Of a stretch of DNA of 16,891 nt, positions 8,362-15,877 are shown piece by piece (position 1 is the stretch's first letter; every line of letters starts with the position of its first letter). The DNA comes from Bacteroidaceae bacterium (GTDB lineage Bacteria; Bacteroidota; Bacteroidia; Bacteroidales; Bacteroidaceae). A program made the position numbers and the translations under genes. The stretch spans positions 1 through 16,891 of the forward strand of contig JAQWAN010000014.1 in NCBI GenBank assembly GCA_028707655.1, in the 5' to 3' direction. The notes under the pieces are model-generated. The model had not been told where the DNA came from. It worked only from the letters and a program-made list of their open reading frames with translations, and made no database searches.

Positions 8362-9549
8362 ATGTACGGAAAGATGAAAGAACACCTACTCCATGAATTA
8401 CAACAAATTAAGGAAGCAGGTTTATACAAAAATGAACGACTCATTGAGAGCCCACAACAAGCAGCTATACAAGTTGCCGGAAAAGAAGTACTCAACTTTT
8501 GTGCCAACAACTATTTAGGCCTCTCTAATCATCCACGTTTGATACGTGCCTCACAAGAGATGATGAATAAAAGAGGTTATGGTATGTCTTCCGTACGTTT
8601 TATTTGCGGAACACAAGATATTCATAAAGAATTAGAACAAGCCATATCCTCCTATTTTAAGACCGAAGATACCATTCTTTATGCCGCCTGTTTTGATGCA
8701 AATGGTGGAATTTTTGAACCACTCTTCACCGCAGACGATGCAATTATTAGCGATGCGCTCAACCACGCCTCTATTATTGATGGCGTACGACTTTGCAAAG
8801 CACAACGCTATCGCTATGCCAACGCCAATATGGAGGAGCTAGAGGCTTGTCTGCAAAAAGCACAAGCACAGCGTTTTCGTATCATTGTAACAGATGGTGT
8901 TTTTTCTATGGATGGCAATGTAGCTCCTGTGGACAAGATTTGTGCGCTTGCTGAGAAATATGATGCATTGGTGATGGTAGATGAATCACATTCTGCTGGT
9001 GTGGTAGGTGCTACTGGTCATGGAGTAAGCGAACTATTCAACAGCTACGATGGTGTCGATTTATACACCGGAACCTTAGGTAAATCCTTTGGTGGTGCAT
9101 TAGGTGGGTTTACCACTGGCCGTAAAGAGGTGATCGATCTATTACGTCAACGCAGTCGTCCCTACCTATTCTCTAATTCCTTGGCACCTGGCATTATTGG
9201 TGCCAGCTTAGAGACCTTCCGAATCTTAGAGGAGAGCAACGATTTACATGATCAACTGGTAGAGAACGTGACCTATTTCCGCGATAAGATGTTAGCAGCT
9301 GGATTCAACATTAAGCCCACACAAAGTGCTATCTGCGCCGTAATGCTCTACGATGCCAAGCTATCGCAAGATTTTGCAGCAGCTATGCAAGAGGAGGGTA
9401 TCTATGTTACTGGATTCTATTTCCCCGTTGTTCCACGCAACGAAGCACGAATCCGTGTTCAACTCTCTGCCGCCCATACAAGAGAACAATTAGACCGCGC
9501 TATTGCTGCCTTTATCAAAGTGGGTAAGAAATTAGAAGTGCTTAAATAG
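8362..9549 (+). CDS. kbl: glycine C-acetyltransferase (2-amino-3-ketobutyrate CoA ligase)
   Basis: PLP enzyme that cleaves 2-amino-3-ketobutyrate with CoA to glycine and acetyl-CoA, completing threonine breakdown after Tdh. The 395-residue length matches the family. The start MYGKMKEHL is typical of Bacteroidales Kbl. Visible signatures are FCANNYLGLSNHPRL near the N-terminus, the glycine-rich GYGMSSVRFICGTQ, HASIIDGVRLCKAQ, the cofactor-ring Asp-His motif VDESHSAGVVG, and the Schiff-base lysine Lys241 in YTGTLGKSFGGALGGF. The C-terminal VVPRNEARIRVQLSAAHT is also characteristic. It is related to serine palmitoyltransferase and KAPA synthase, but the tdh neighbour decides the assignment. The nearest -7-like sequence upstream is GAACTTTG (8288-8295, one mismatch). 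A strong intrinsic terminator follows. Confidence 0.95.
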   Translation: MYGKMKEHLLHELQQIKEAGLYKNERLIESPQQAAIQVAGKEVLNFCANNYLGLSNHPRLIRASQEMMNKRGYGMSSVRFICGTQDIHKELEQAISSYFKTEDTILYAACFDANGGIFEPLFTADDAIISDALNHASIIDGVRLCKAQRYRYANANMEELEACLQKAQAQRFRIIVTDGVFSMDGNVAPVDKICALAEKYDALVMVDESHSAGVVGATGHGVSELFNSYDGVDLYTGTLGKSFGGALGGFTTGRKEVIDLLRQRSRPYLFSNSLAPGIIGASLETFRILEESNDLHDQLVENVTYFRDKMLAAGFNIKPTQSAICAVMLYDAKLSQDFAAAMQEEGIYVTGFYFPVVPRNEARIRVQLSAAHTREQLDRAIAAFIKVGKKLEVLK

Positions 9550-9567
9550 CATTCTTTTATTCCAAAG

Positions 9568-9603
9568 CAGCACCATTTTCAGTAAAATGGTGCTGTTTTT
9601 TTT
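9568..9603 (+). terminator. Rho-independent terminator of kbl
   Basis: A perfect 12-bp stem (CAGCACCATTTT at 9568-9579, AAAATGGTGCTG at 9584-9595) with the 4-nt loop CAGT, followed by eight T (9596-9603). It lies 18 nt after the kbl stop codon and separates kbl from convergent pncB. Confidence 0.95.
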
Positions 9604-9638
9604 ATCTAAATAGGCCTCTTTTTTTTTGCAAGAAAAGG

Positions 9639-10856
9639 CTATGTAATACCTAAGATAGTGCGATAAGCAGTTATAGTGGCAGGGTCGCCAGTTGCTTTAC
9701 CCTTCGAAGAGGATAGCTTTATACAATGCACCTTTGGATGTCGGGGAGTAAGCTGCAATCCCGTTAGTTTAATCACAATATTGGAGGGTTTAACACCGGG
9801 CAGGTTACAGGTCAACGAGGTACCTATTCCATAGGAATCTTTCATACGTCCAGCCACGTTTCGATGAATAGCAATAGCCTCCTCGGGTTGTAAACCATTA
9901 GAGAAGATGATATGTCGCTTAATAGGGTCTAACTTGAACGAAAGAATCTTATTATAAATTTTATCGAACTCTTCCATATTATCGCCAGAGTCTACACGAT
10001 AACCATCTAAGAGTTTAGCATGTTGTTTTGAGAAATTAGCTAGAAAAACATCCGAGCCCAAACAGTCAAAAAGATAGGTACCCATCTCACCACGATAGAG
10101 CTTGTTCCAACGTTCTATTGCTTCGTAGTTGGCCTCGCGCGGTCCGTAGATGGCTGCAATAGCAGAAATCATCTGATGAGACATTGTACCAATACATTTT
10201 AACCAAGGAAATTCTTTTTCAAATCGCATAGCCAACCAGACATTCGAGGTACCTACAAATCCTTCGGTACCATTTTTCTTTCCAGAATCTTGCTGTGCTC
10301 TACAACTAGCTAACACCACTTGTTCATGATGTTTCTTAGAGAATCGGCGACGTGTACCCATATCAGAAAAATCAACACCAGCCTGAATCATTTTTGCGGC
10401 TCGATTATAAGAAGCAGTATACTCCTTCTCCTCCTCTATCGTATCCGATTGATGTACCAATTCCGACACAATAGCTAGCAAAGGTTGCTCCCAATAGATT
10501 GTTCGCCATAACGGGCCCTGTATACGTCCCTCTAAATAGCCCTCCTTGGTCTGCCAAAAAGAAACTTCATTGGCATGCAGCGATAAGCCACGCAGAAAAA
10601 CAAAAAACCAAGAATACATATAAGAACCACATCGCTCTTTTAAGAACTTAATCTCCTCTTCGGTTGGGCTCAAACCATCCATCAATTGTACCTGTTCCAT
10701 CACTTGCGCAGCAAATCCTGGAGGATATTTTGTTTTATTACGGTCTACGAAACTATATTCGCCAATCGACTCACTAAAGTTGGTCAAATAAAAAAGTCCA
10801 ACCGTAAAAGAGTATAAATCTTGATCGGAAAACTGCGTTATTATCTGTTTTTTCAT
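9639..10856 (-). CDS. pncB: nicotinate phosphoribosyltransferase
   Basis: Makes nicotinate mononucleotide from nicotinate and PRPP with ATP, the entry step of the Preiss-Handler NAD salvage route. The protein has 405 residues, the usual length. Visible family features are the N-terminal TDxY-like stretch (FSDQDLYSFTVG), the segment FSDMGTRRRFS, TEGFVGTSNVWLA, the conserved phosphorylatable histidine His227 in GTMSHQMI, YRVDSGDN, the PRPP-binding region IIFSNGLQPEEA, and the YGIGTSLTCNLPG loop. The N-terminus is that of the short bacterial PncB1 type. It converges on kbl, with the kbl terminator between. An exact -7 box lies about 75 nt upstream. A monocistronic unit is likely. Confidence 0.95.
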   Translation of the reverse strand: MKKQIITQFSDQDLYSFTVGLFYLTNFSESIGEYSFVDRNKTKYPPGFAAQVMEQVQLMDGLSPTEEEIKFLKERCGSYMYSWFFVFLRGLSLHANEVSFWQTKEGYLEGRIQGPLWRTIYWEQPLLAIVSELVHQSDTIEEEKEYTASYNRAAKMIQAGVDFSDMGTRRRFSKKHHEQVVLASCRAQQDSGKKNGTEGFVGTSNVWLAMRFEKEFPWLKCIGTMSHQMISAIAAIYGPREANYEAIERWNKLYRGEMGTYLFDCLGSDVFLANFSKQHAKLLDGYRVDSGDNMEEFDKIYNKILSFKLDPIKRHIIFSNGLQPEEAIAIHRNVAGRMKDSYGIGTSLTCNLPGVKPSNIVIKLTGLQLTPRHPKVHCIKLSSSKGKATGDPATITAYRTILGIT

Positions 10857-10931
10857 GTTACAACTACACTATTCGTCTGTTTGTATAACCCCACAAATCA
10901 GAATCGTTTCTATTTTATAGTTAAATTTTGG

Positions 10932-10939
10932 CAAATATA
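10932..10939 (-). promoter_or_regulatory. -7 promoter box of pncB
   Basis: TATATTTG on the minus strand, exact consensus, giving a leader of about 70 nt before the ATG at 10856. No TTTG was found at the -33 position. Confidence 0.5.
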
Positions 10940-11018
10940 CCCATTAATGAAGAGAATGTCATTAAGAGCAGCACACTATTTAAAAAATAATAGTGCAGAA
11001 GAAAAAAAATACAAACAA

Positions 11019-11050
11019 TTTGAATTAAAGCATTCAATACTATACCTTTG
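11019..11050 (+). promoter_or_regulatory. promoter of the YciI-like gene, with an inverted repeat over the -7 box
   Basis: TTTG (11019-11022), 20 nt, TACCTTTG (11043-11050): both boxes are exact. An inverted repeat, TACCTTT (11043-11049), 3 nt, AAAGGTA (11053-11059), covers the -7 box and the predicted start point near 11056, a position where a repressor would block RNA polymerase. The leader to the ATG at 11121 is about 65 nt. Confidence 0.7.
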
Positions 11051-11120
11051 TAAAAGGTAACTAAAAACAGACTTGTATTCTAGTTAGAAGATTTATTTTA
11101 TACCGTTAAATTTTATAATT

Positions 11121-11411
11121 ATGTTTATTATCCATTTAGATTATTACGTTCCTTTAGAAGTTATTGATCAACATTTAGAGGAACATATAGCTTTTTTAGA
11201 GGAAGAGTTTAAACAGGGTCATTTTCTTGCATCTGGCAGAAGAGTACCTAGAACAGGTGGCACTATTTTATCGAATATACCAACCAAAGCAGCATTACTA
11301 GAAATCCTTGAAAAAGATCCATTTAAACAAAGAGGCATGGCTCGTTATCAAATCACCGAATTTATACCGAGCAAAACATGTAAAGAGCTCGACTTTCTAA
11401 AAGCCACATAG
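11121..11411 (+). CDS. YciI-like (YCII domain) protein
   Basis: A 96-residue single-domain protein of the YciI/DGPF family: small ferredoxin-like folds with a conserved His and Asp, some of which are enzymes or dehalogenase-like, most without a known substrate. The family pattern is visible: a beta strand (MFIIHLDYYVP), then HLEEHIAFLEEEFKQGHFLASGRRVPRTGG, where His-Ile-x-Phe-Leu and the G-x-F-L-A-S-G block are typical, and DPFKQRGMARYQITEFIPSK near the end. It is soluble, with no signal peptide. It has its own well-formed promoter and a terminator, so it is monocistronic. It lies between pncB and lrgB, neither of which suggests a role. Confidence 0.85.
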   Translation: MFIIHLDYYVPLEVIDQHLEEHIAFLEEEFKQGHFLASGRRVPRTGGTILSNIPTKAALLEILEKDPFKQRGMARYQITEFIPSKTCKELDFLKAT

Positions 11412-11427
11412 GCAAGAAAACAAAAAC

Positions 11428-11470
11428 ACGCTATAAGTCATTCCAACAATGGCCTATAGCGTTTCTTTTT
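11428..11470. terminator. bidirectional terminator between the YciI-like gene and lrgB
   Basis: Stem ACGCTATA (11428-11435) with TATAGCGT (11455-11462), interrupted by a 3x3 internal loop and closed by CATT/AATG around CCAAC. On the plus strand TTCTTTTT follows; on the minus strand GTTTTTG follows the stem. It can therefore end both convergent transcripts. Confidence 0.8.
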
Positions 11471-11493
11471 GATGATAATTATTTTCTGAATTA

Positions 11494-12192
11494 TTAGAAA
11501 AAATGGAATAGCCAATTGATAATGGGCACACAAATGGCCGTCATTATACCCATCAATCCAATAGCAAGACCACTAATAGCCCCCTCTATGGCACCCATTT
11601 GTATCGCAGTTGCGGTTCCTAATCCGTGAGCTGCCGACCCCATAGCCAACCCTTTTGCTATCTTACTCTCCACACAAAGATATTTTAGAATAACAGGACC
11701 AATAATACTGCCAAAGATACCTACTGCCACTACAAGCACGGCGGTTAATGCAGGTATACCACCAGCTTTGGCCGAGATAGCCATTGCAATAGGGGTAGTA
11801 ACCGATTTGGGTTGAACCGTTGCAATGAGCACATCGGTCACTCCTAGTACGCGCCCCACTAACAAGATACTTACAATACCTACAATGGACCCCACTAATA
11901 CCGAGGAAAGGATAGAAACAATATTCCCCTTTAGATAGCGACTCTGCTCAAACAAGATATAGCCCAAAGCAACAACAGAGGGTCCCAACATAAAATGAAT
12001 CAAGTGACTCCCCGTTTTGTAGGTTGCATAATCAATATGTAGCATATTGAGAATCGCAATGATCACTAGTATAGAAACGAGCAAAGGGTGTAGAAACTTC
12101 TTTTTTGTTTTGCGGTACGTCCATAGCGAGACGAGATAAACGCCCACAGTGAGCGTTAATGCAAAGAGTTCCGTTTGGAAAAGATTATCCAT
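11494..12192 (-). CDS. lrgB: LrgB/CidB-family membrane protein
   Basis: A 232-residue polytopic inner-membrane protein of the LrgB family. Family marks are the N-terminal LFALTLTVGVYLVSLW helix, SHLIHFMLGPSVVALG, the strongly conserved QPKSVTTPIAMAISAKAGG block, and GSAAHGLGTATAIQMG near the C-terminus. LrgAB and CidAB were first described as antiholin/holin-like regulators of murein hydrolase activity; in Bacillus and Staphylococcus/Streptococcus relatives they are linked to pyruvate transport. Which role holds here cannot be read from sequence. The gene starts inside the end of lrgA (8-nt overlap), so the two are translationally coupled and probably form one membrane complex. Confidence 0.93.
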   Translation of the reverse strand: MDNLFQTELFALTLTVGVYLVSLWTYRKTKKKFLHPLLVSILVIIAILNMLHIDYATYKTGSHLIHFMLGPSVVALGYILFEQSRYLKGNIVSILSSVLVGSIVGIVSILLVGRVLGVTDVLIATVQPKSVTTPIAMAISAKAGGIPALTAVLVVAVGIFGSIIGPVILKYLCVESKIAKGLAMGSAAHGLGTATAIQMGAIEGAISGLAIGLMGIMTAICVPIINWLFHFF

Positions 12193-12535
12193 GTTTTATC
12201 TCTTTTTTACCTGTTTTTTGTTGCATCCATCCCACCATTCCAATCACAAGAATAGTACTGATTAGAGAGGACAGGAGTAGAAAGGCCCAATTCTCTGCAA
12301 TTACGGCAACTGCAGTCATTAACCCAACACCAGCGGGTAAAAAAAACAGACCCATCTGTTCGGTAAGATGCAGCGAAACATCGCGTACATCACACGGTTT
12401 GACCACTTTGAAACTTAGCGCCACAAAGAGCAGCACCATCCCAATTACACTTCCTGGCAAAAATCCGCCGATTAGCCAACTAACAAGCTCTCCCATTAGA
12501 TAAAAGAAGAGAATATTGAAAATCTGTTTTAGCAT
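12185..12535 (-). CDS. lrgA: LrgA/CidA-family membrane protein
   Basis: A 116-residue protein with about four membrane helices. The family signature is seen in LPGSVIGMVLLFVALSFKVVKP and EQMGLFFLPAGVGLM, followed by a C-terminal helix and a basic tail. It is the first gene of the lrgA-lrgB pair, with an 8-nt overlap. It is the partner of LrgB in the presumed complex (murein hydrolase control or pyruvate uptake). No LytSR-type two-component genes lie nearby, so the regulation known from Gram-positive bacteria is not evident. Upstream, the best -7-like sequence (TATATTTA) has one mismatch, so the promoter is uncertain. Confidence 0.9.
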   Translation of the reverse strand: MLKQIFNILFFYLMGELVSWLIGGFLPGSVIGMVLLFVALSFKVVKPCDVRDVSLHLTEQMGLFFLPAGVGLMTAVAVIAENWAFLLLSSLISTILVIGMVGWMQQKTGKKEIKHG

Positions 12536-12719
12536 ATCTATTTCATTGAAACGGCTGCGAAGTTACGTAAATATATAAACCAAGCTGCCGCTTATCTATC
12601 TATTTTAACCTCAAACACCGCATATGCTTTCCTTTTATAATCCATTACATATAATTAATAAAAATTAGTAATAAAATGGAGACTTTTTAAGAAAAACGTA
12701 TGTTCTGCAAAACACAAAG

Positions 12720-12737
12720 TTATTTCATATGAAATAA
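12720..12737. promoter_or_regulatory. perfect 18-bp palindrome upstream of the glycosyltransferase
   Basis: TTATTTCATATGAAATAA is completely self-complementary. It lies in the gap between lrgA and the GT2 gene, centred about 74 bp before the predicted GT2 transcript start. A perfect palindrome of this length suits a dimeric regulator, most naturally an activator for the GT2 gene. No candidate regulator is adjacent. Confidence 0.45.
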
Positions 12738-12788
12738 AAATAAATATGTGAATTATATTATTTATATGTTTTCGTAAGAAAATTATGA

Positions 12789-12796
12789 TATATTTG
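12789..12796 (+). promoter_or_regulatory. -7 promoter box of the GT2 gene
   Basis: TATATTTG, exact consensus; a TATG at 12765-12768 is a one-mismatch -33 candidate at 20-nt spacing. An ATG at 12785 lies upstream of this box, so it cannot be the start of a protein made from this promoter. Confidence 0.5.
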
Positions 12797-12823
12797 CAGA
12801 ATAACCACATGATTAAACCATTT

Positions 12824-14014
12824 ATGGACATCTATACACTGTTGGAAGTAATTAACATCGCATTACTTTTTATGTTAGCGCTTTCTGTTATTTATCTGTT
12901 CTTGTTTGCAGTTGCTTCCAAATTTTATCGCAATGTTGTCCATAAAAAAGATGGACCCACTAATCGTTTTCTAATTTTATTCCCCGCCTACAAAGAGGAT
13001 ACGGTTATTCTAGAGGCAGTAAACTCCTTTCTTGAGCAAGATTACGACAAAGAAAAGTATCAGGTTATCGTTATTGCCGACGCTATGGAGGAGCATACAA
13101 ACAATCAGCTCGGCAAACTCCCCATACGCCTACTAAAAGCCAATTACACCAATAGTTCTAAAGCAAAAGCCTTACAAATGGCCATCGCATCTACCAAAGA
13201 GGAGATGTATGATATGGTAATCATAATGGATGCGGACAATATAACGGAGGTAGATTTTCTATCTAGAGTAAACGATGCCTACAATGCTGGAGAGCATTTT
13301 ATCCAAACCCACCGAAAGGCAAAAAATATGAATACGGATATAGCTGTTCTCGACGCCGTGAGCGAGGAGATTAACAATTCCATTTTCAGAAAGGGGCATA
13401 CTGTCTTAGGCCTCTCTTCCGCTTTTATTGGTTCAGGTATGGGACTATCGTATAGCTGGTTTAGAGACCACGTGAATTGTCTACACACAGCAGGAGAGGA
13501 TAAAGAGTTAGAGATTCTACTCTTAAAAGAGCGTATCCACATCAGTTACCTACAAGAGATAACTGTTTACGATGAAAAGGTACAGAAAAAAGAGGGATTA
13601 GAGAAGCAGCGTCTACGCTGGCTCTCTGCACAATTCACCAGTTTTAAAAAGTTGTATCCCTATTTTTGTAAGGGGGTAGCCACAGGCAATATCGATTTAT
13701 GCAACAAGGTGATTCAATGGATGATGCTACCGCGTATCATCTTATTGTTATCCGTTCTTCTCTTTACGCTACTGAACATTGTATTAAACACCGCAATTGT
13801 GGGCGCATGGTGGGTGCTATCCATTGGCTTATTTCTCAGCATTATCATAGCCATCCCAACCGCAATGCTCACTAAGAAAACTTTCAAAACAATAATCCAT
13901 TTGCCACTACTCTCCCTCATGATGGCGCGTAATCTACTTAAGCTGAACAAAGTGGGTACCAAATTTATACATACCTCGCATGGCTGTGATAAGGAGAAAG
14001 AAAAACGTAAATAG
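12824..14014 (+). CDS. membrane glycosyltransferase, family 2 (processive-type motifs)
   Basis: Probable inner-membrane enzyme that transfers sugars from nucleotide-sugar donors to a growing glycan. The start is placed at ATG 12824 (MDIYTLLEV, 396 residues), 27 nt after the -7 box; ATG 12809 is possible. One N-terminal helix (NIALLFMLALSVIYLFLFAVA) precedes a cytosolic GT-A domain. Nucleotide-binding FPAYKED, the DxD metal motif IIMDADN (about 136-138), the acceptor motif AGEDKE (about 225-226) and QRLRW (about 262-266) follow. That D, DxD, ED, QxxRW set is shared by cellulose, hyaluronan and chitin synthases. Two or three C-terminal helices follow, fewer than in BcsA. No polysaccharide cluster is around it, so the product is unknown. 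It converges on the SDR gene with a 9-nt gap. Confidence 0.85.
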   Translation: MDIYTLLEVINIALLFMLALSVIYLFLFAVASKFYRNVVHKKDGPTNRFLILFPAYKEDTVILEAVNSFLEQDYDKEKYQVIVIADAMEEHTNNQLGKLPIRLLKANYTNSSKAKALQMAIASTKEEMYDMVIIMDADNITEVDFLSRVNDAYNAGEHFIQTHRKAKNMNTDIAVLDAVSEEINNSIFRKGHTVLGLSSAFIGSGMGLSYSWFRDHVNCLHTAGEDKELEILLLKERIHISYLQEITVYDEKVQKKEGLEKQRLRWLSAQFTSFKKLYPYFCKGVATGNIDLCNKVIQWMMLPRIILLLSVLLFTLLNIVLNTAIVGAWWVLSIGLFLSIIIAIPTAMLTKKTFKTIIHLPLLSLMMARNLLKLNKVGTKFIHTSHGCDKEKEKRK

Positions 14015-14023
14015 AAATAGGCT

Positions 14024-14743
14024 TTAAATTTTGTTGTATACCCAATCCGGCAAGAGGCGTATCAACCACGCAACAAGTCGCCATCTTTTAGTGACATAGG
14101 CCTGTTTTCTAGCACCATAAATAGCTTTTATAATCTGCCGAGCAGCTTTCTCCGTAGGAGCTACCCAAAAAGCCCTTTCTCCCTGCCCCATAGCCGTATC
14201 CACAAAACCAGGACAGATATCTGTTACCACTATCGATGCTGTACCTTTAGCAGCCATCGTTCGTAGCGCATCGAGATAATGAATTTGGTAGGCCTTACTA
14301 GCACTATACGAGGGTGCATCTGCAATACCTCGTAACCCAGTGATAGAGGTGATAGCCACCAGATGTCCTCTTTTCTGCTCTTTGAAATAGGTATAGGCCC
14401 AATCGGCAGCAGCCGTAAAACCCATCACATTTACCGCATTTGTAGCCAGTTCAATAGAGGGTTCGAGCTCTCTATTGGTATTACCACACCCTGAAGCAAG
14501 GATAAACAGGTCCATCCCTTGTAGCTCCTCTACCAACGACTGCAGCAGAGCAGGCAGTAAATCGGTCTTTGTTACATCGATAATACGATAGGGTAATCCC
14601 ATTGTTTGGAGTTGCTCCTCGCGCCTAGCAGCCACCGCCACATGGTGTCCTTTTGCCGTTAGTTGTTGTGCTAATGCTAGGCCAATGCCAGAACTAGCGC
14701 CTAAAACAAGGATCTTTCGAGGTTGCCTATAATCTATCTTCAT
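14024..14743 (-). CDS. classical short-chain dehydrogenase/reductase (SDR)
   Basis: NAD(P)-dependent oxidoreductase of 239 residues (start ATG 14743). The cofactor motif is GASSGIG (15-21); AARR after the second strand favours NADP(H). The NNAG-like position reads ASGCGN (about 83-88), an unusual form. The catalytic residues are Ser133, Tyr146 and Lys150 (YSASK), followed by CPGFVDTAM. The C-terminal part is basic with an amphipathic segment (KRWRLVAWLIRLLPDWVYNK) that may touch the membrane, as in YbbO/DltE-like SDRs. The substrate is unknown. The open frame extends 59 codons upstream, but those residues do not look like SDR sequence and the -7 box at 14774-14767 sits inside them, so they are left out. 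It is divergent from the DUF3667 gene. Confidence 0.87.
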   Translation of the reverse strand: MKIDYRQPRKILVLGASSGIGLALAQQLTAKGHHVAVAARREEQLQTMGLPYRIIDVTKTDLLPALLQSLVEELQGMDLFILASGCGNTNRELEPSIELATNAVNVMGFTAAADWAYTYFKEQKRGHLVAITSITGLRGIADAPSYSASKAYQIHYLDALRTMAAKGTASIVVTDICPGFVDTAMGQGERAFWVAPTEKAARQIIKAIYGARKQAYVTKRWRLVAWLIRLLPDWVYNKI

Positions 14744-14766
14744 CTTTTTGTGCTCTATATTTAGTT

Positions 14767-14774
14767 CAAATATA
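14767..14774 (-). promoter_or_regulatory. -7 promoter box of the SDR gene
   Basis: TATATTTG on the minus strand, exact, ending 23 nt before the ATG at 14743. It sets that ATG as the start. No -33 TTTG was found. Confidence 0.5.
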
Positions 14775-14825
14775 CAGTTTTTTTTGATAAAGTCGGTCAC
14801 TACATCTTTATAAACAGTAACGATT

Positions 14826-14900
14826 CTCCTAGAAAATAAATTAAATTCTATAAAATGTAACAGAAGTATCATTCCTAAAAATTGGTTTACTCCTAGAAAA
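14826..14900. repeat. 11-bp direct repeat in the divergent SDR/DUF3667 promoter region
   Basis: CTCCTAGAAAA at 14826-14836 and 14890-14900. The second copy lies between the -33 and -7 boxes of the DUF3667 promoter, so the pair could be a regulator site. It may also be chance in AT-rich DNA. Confidence 0.35.
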
Positions 14901-14912
14901 GAGCTACTTTTG
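14881..14912 (+). promoter_or_regulatory. promoter of the DUF3667 gene
   Basis: ATTG (14881-14884, one mismatch from TTTG), 20 nt, then the exact -7 box TACTTTTG (14905-14912). A TTG codon at 14910 that would lengthen the protein is the end of this box; translation must start later, at ATG 14943, leaving a leader of about 25 nt. Confidence 0.6.
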
Positions 14913-14942
14913 AGAAACAATTCAACTAAACAAATCGATTTT

Positions 14943-15758
14943 ATGTCTACAACAAATCCAAAAACCCGATGTAAAAATTGTGATACTGTTTTTCAGGGAA
15001 ATTTTTGTCCTGAATGCGGACAAAATCGTGAAATACCACGTCTGTCTGGCCCCAAAGTTTTAAGGACTCTTTTTAGCGCATTTATGGATATAGATAATGA
15101 AAAAGGTTTCTTCTATACTATTATTCAGCTGTTTAAAGCACCCGGCACAGTCATTACAGACTATATCCGAGGAAAGCGAATTAGCTATGTGCATCCCTTT
15201 AAAGTGCTGTTTGCTCTAGCGGTTACTTTTGCACTTTCCGTAGGTTTTTTCTATAATGATTTATACAGTAAATTATCCACCGATAGCATCATTCAACTGA
15301 GCAATGGTAGTTTCAATATCAGTAGCTTATATAAGCATATTGAATACCCCTTTATACAAAATGCACTTACCATTTTAGAGAGGTGGTACAATAAAAACAT
15401 CGCTTTACAAGAGATACTAACCCTCCCTCTTTTTGCGCTAGCAACACGATGGGTCTTTAGAAAGAATCACTTTCAACCACATTTCAATTTTACAGAGATG
15501 ATCTATATGCGTGCCTATATCTCCTGTCAGATATTGGTTGTCTTTCTTCTCTTACTTCCCTTTAACAATGGCGATATTAAGACCATCTCTTTTATCCCCT
15601 CCTTCTTGTTATGTGTGTGGACCTACCGACAGATTTACAAGAATACATGGATAGGTACCGCTTGGAGAGTACTTTTGATGTACTGCTATGTCATTGCTAT
15701 TACATTAACACTACTGACCACAGCCATTGCCACTACATGGTTCTTTGTTCATCTATAG
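14943..15758 (+). CDS. DUF3667 zinc-ribbon membrane protein
   Basis: A 271-residue protein of unknown function, of a family seen mainly in Bacteroidetes. The N-terminus has a zinc ribbon with four cysteines (Cys10, Cys13, Cys22, Cys25: CKNC and CPECGQ), followed by the DUF3667 core: a segment rich in Phe and Asp (FSAFMDIDNEKGFFYTI), then FKAPGTVITDYIRGKRISYVHPFK. About four or five membrane helices follow (around VLFALAVTFALSVGFFY, LVVFLLLLPF, FIPSFLLCVW, VLLMYCYVIAITLTLLTTAIA). The basic YIRGKR stretch and the ribbon are probably cytosolic. The start was chosen from the promoter position. It is the last gene before the CRISPR array and is unrelated to cas genes. Confidence 0.85.
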   Translation: MSTTNPKTRCKNCDTVFQGNFCPECGQNREIPRLSGPKVLRTLFSAFMDIDNEKGFFYTIIQLFKAPGTVITDYIRGKRISYVHPFKVLFALAVTFALSVGFFYNDLYSKLSTDSIIQLSNGSFNISSLYKHIEYPFIQNALTILERWYNKNIALQEILTLPLFALATRWVFRKNHFQPHFNFTEMIYMRAYISCQILVVFLLLLPFNNGDIKTISFIPSFLLCVWTYRQIYKNTWIGTAWRVLLMYCYVIAITLTLLTTAIATTWFFVHL

Positions 15759-15767
15759 AACAGCTGG

Positions 15768-15828
15768 TAAAACCATACCCCCTTGGTTTTAAACGCCCTA
15801 AGAGATAACTAAGAATTCTTATCTCTTA
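15768..15828 (+). terminator. two tandem hairpins after the DUF3667 gene
   Basis: First hairpin: TAAAACCA (15768-15775) pairs with TGGTTTTA (15784-15791) over an 8-nt C-rich loop, starting 10 nt after the stop codon. Second: TAAGAGATAA (15799-15808) pairs with TTATCTCTTA (15819-15828) over a 10-nt loop. Neither has a good downstream T-run, so termination is plausible but not certain. Confidence 0.5.
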
Positions 15829-15877
15829 TCGGCCATTTGCACGCCTCCTTTTAATCGTTTTCTGCACCTCTTTAACC

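Noticed and set aside
10821..11060. 79-codon plus-strand frame between pncB and the YciI-like gene
   Set aside because: It overlaps the pncB start and two promoters, has low-complexity lysine-rich sequence and no recognisable domain.
14744..14920. 59-residue N-terminal extension of the SDR protein
   Set aside because: It precedes the -7 box at 14774-14767, is not SDR-like, and the family normally begins a few residues before the GASSGIG motif.
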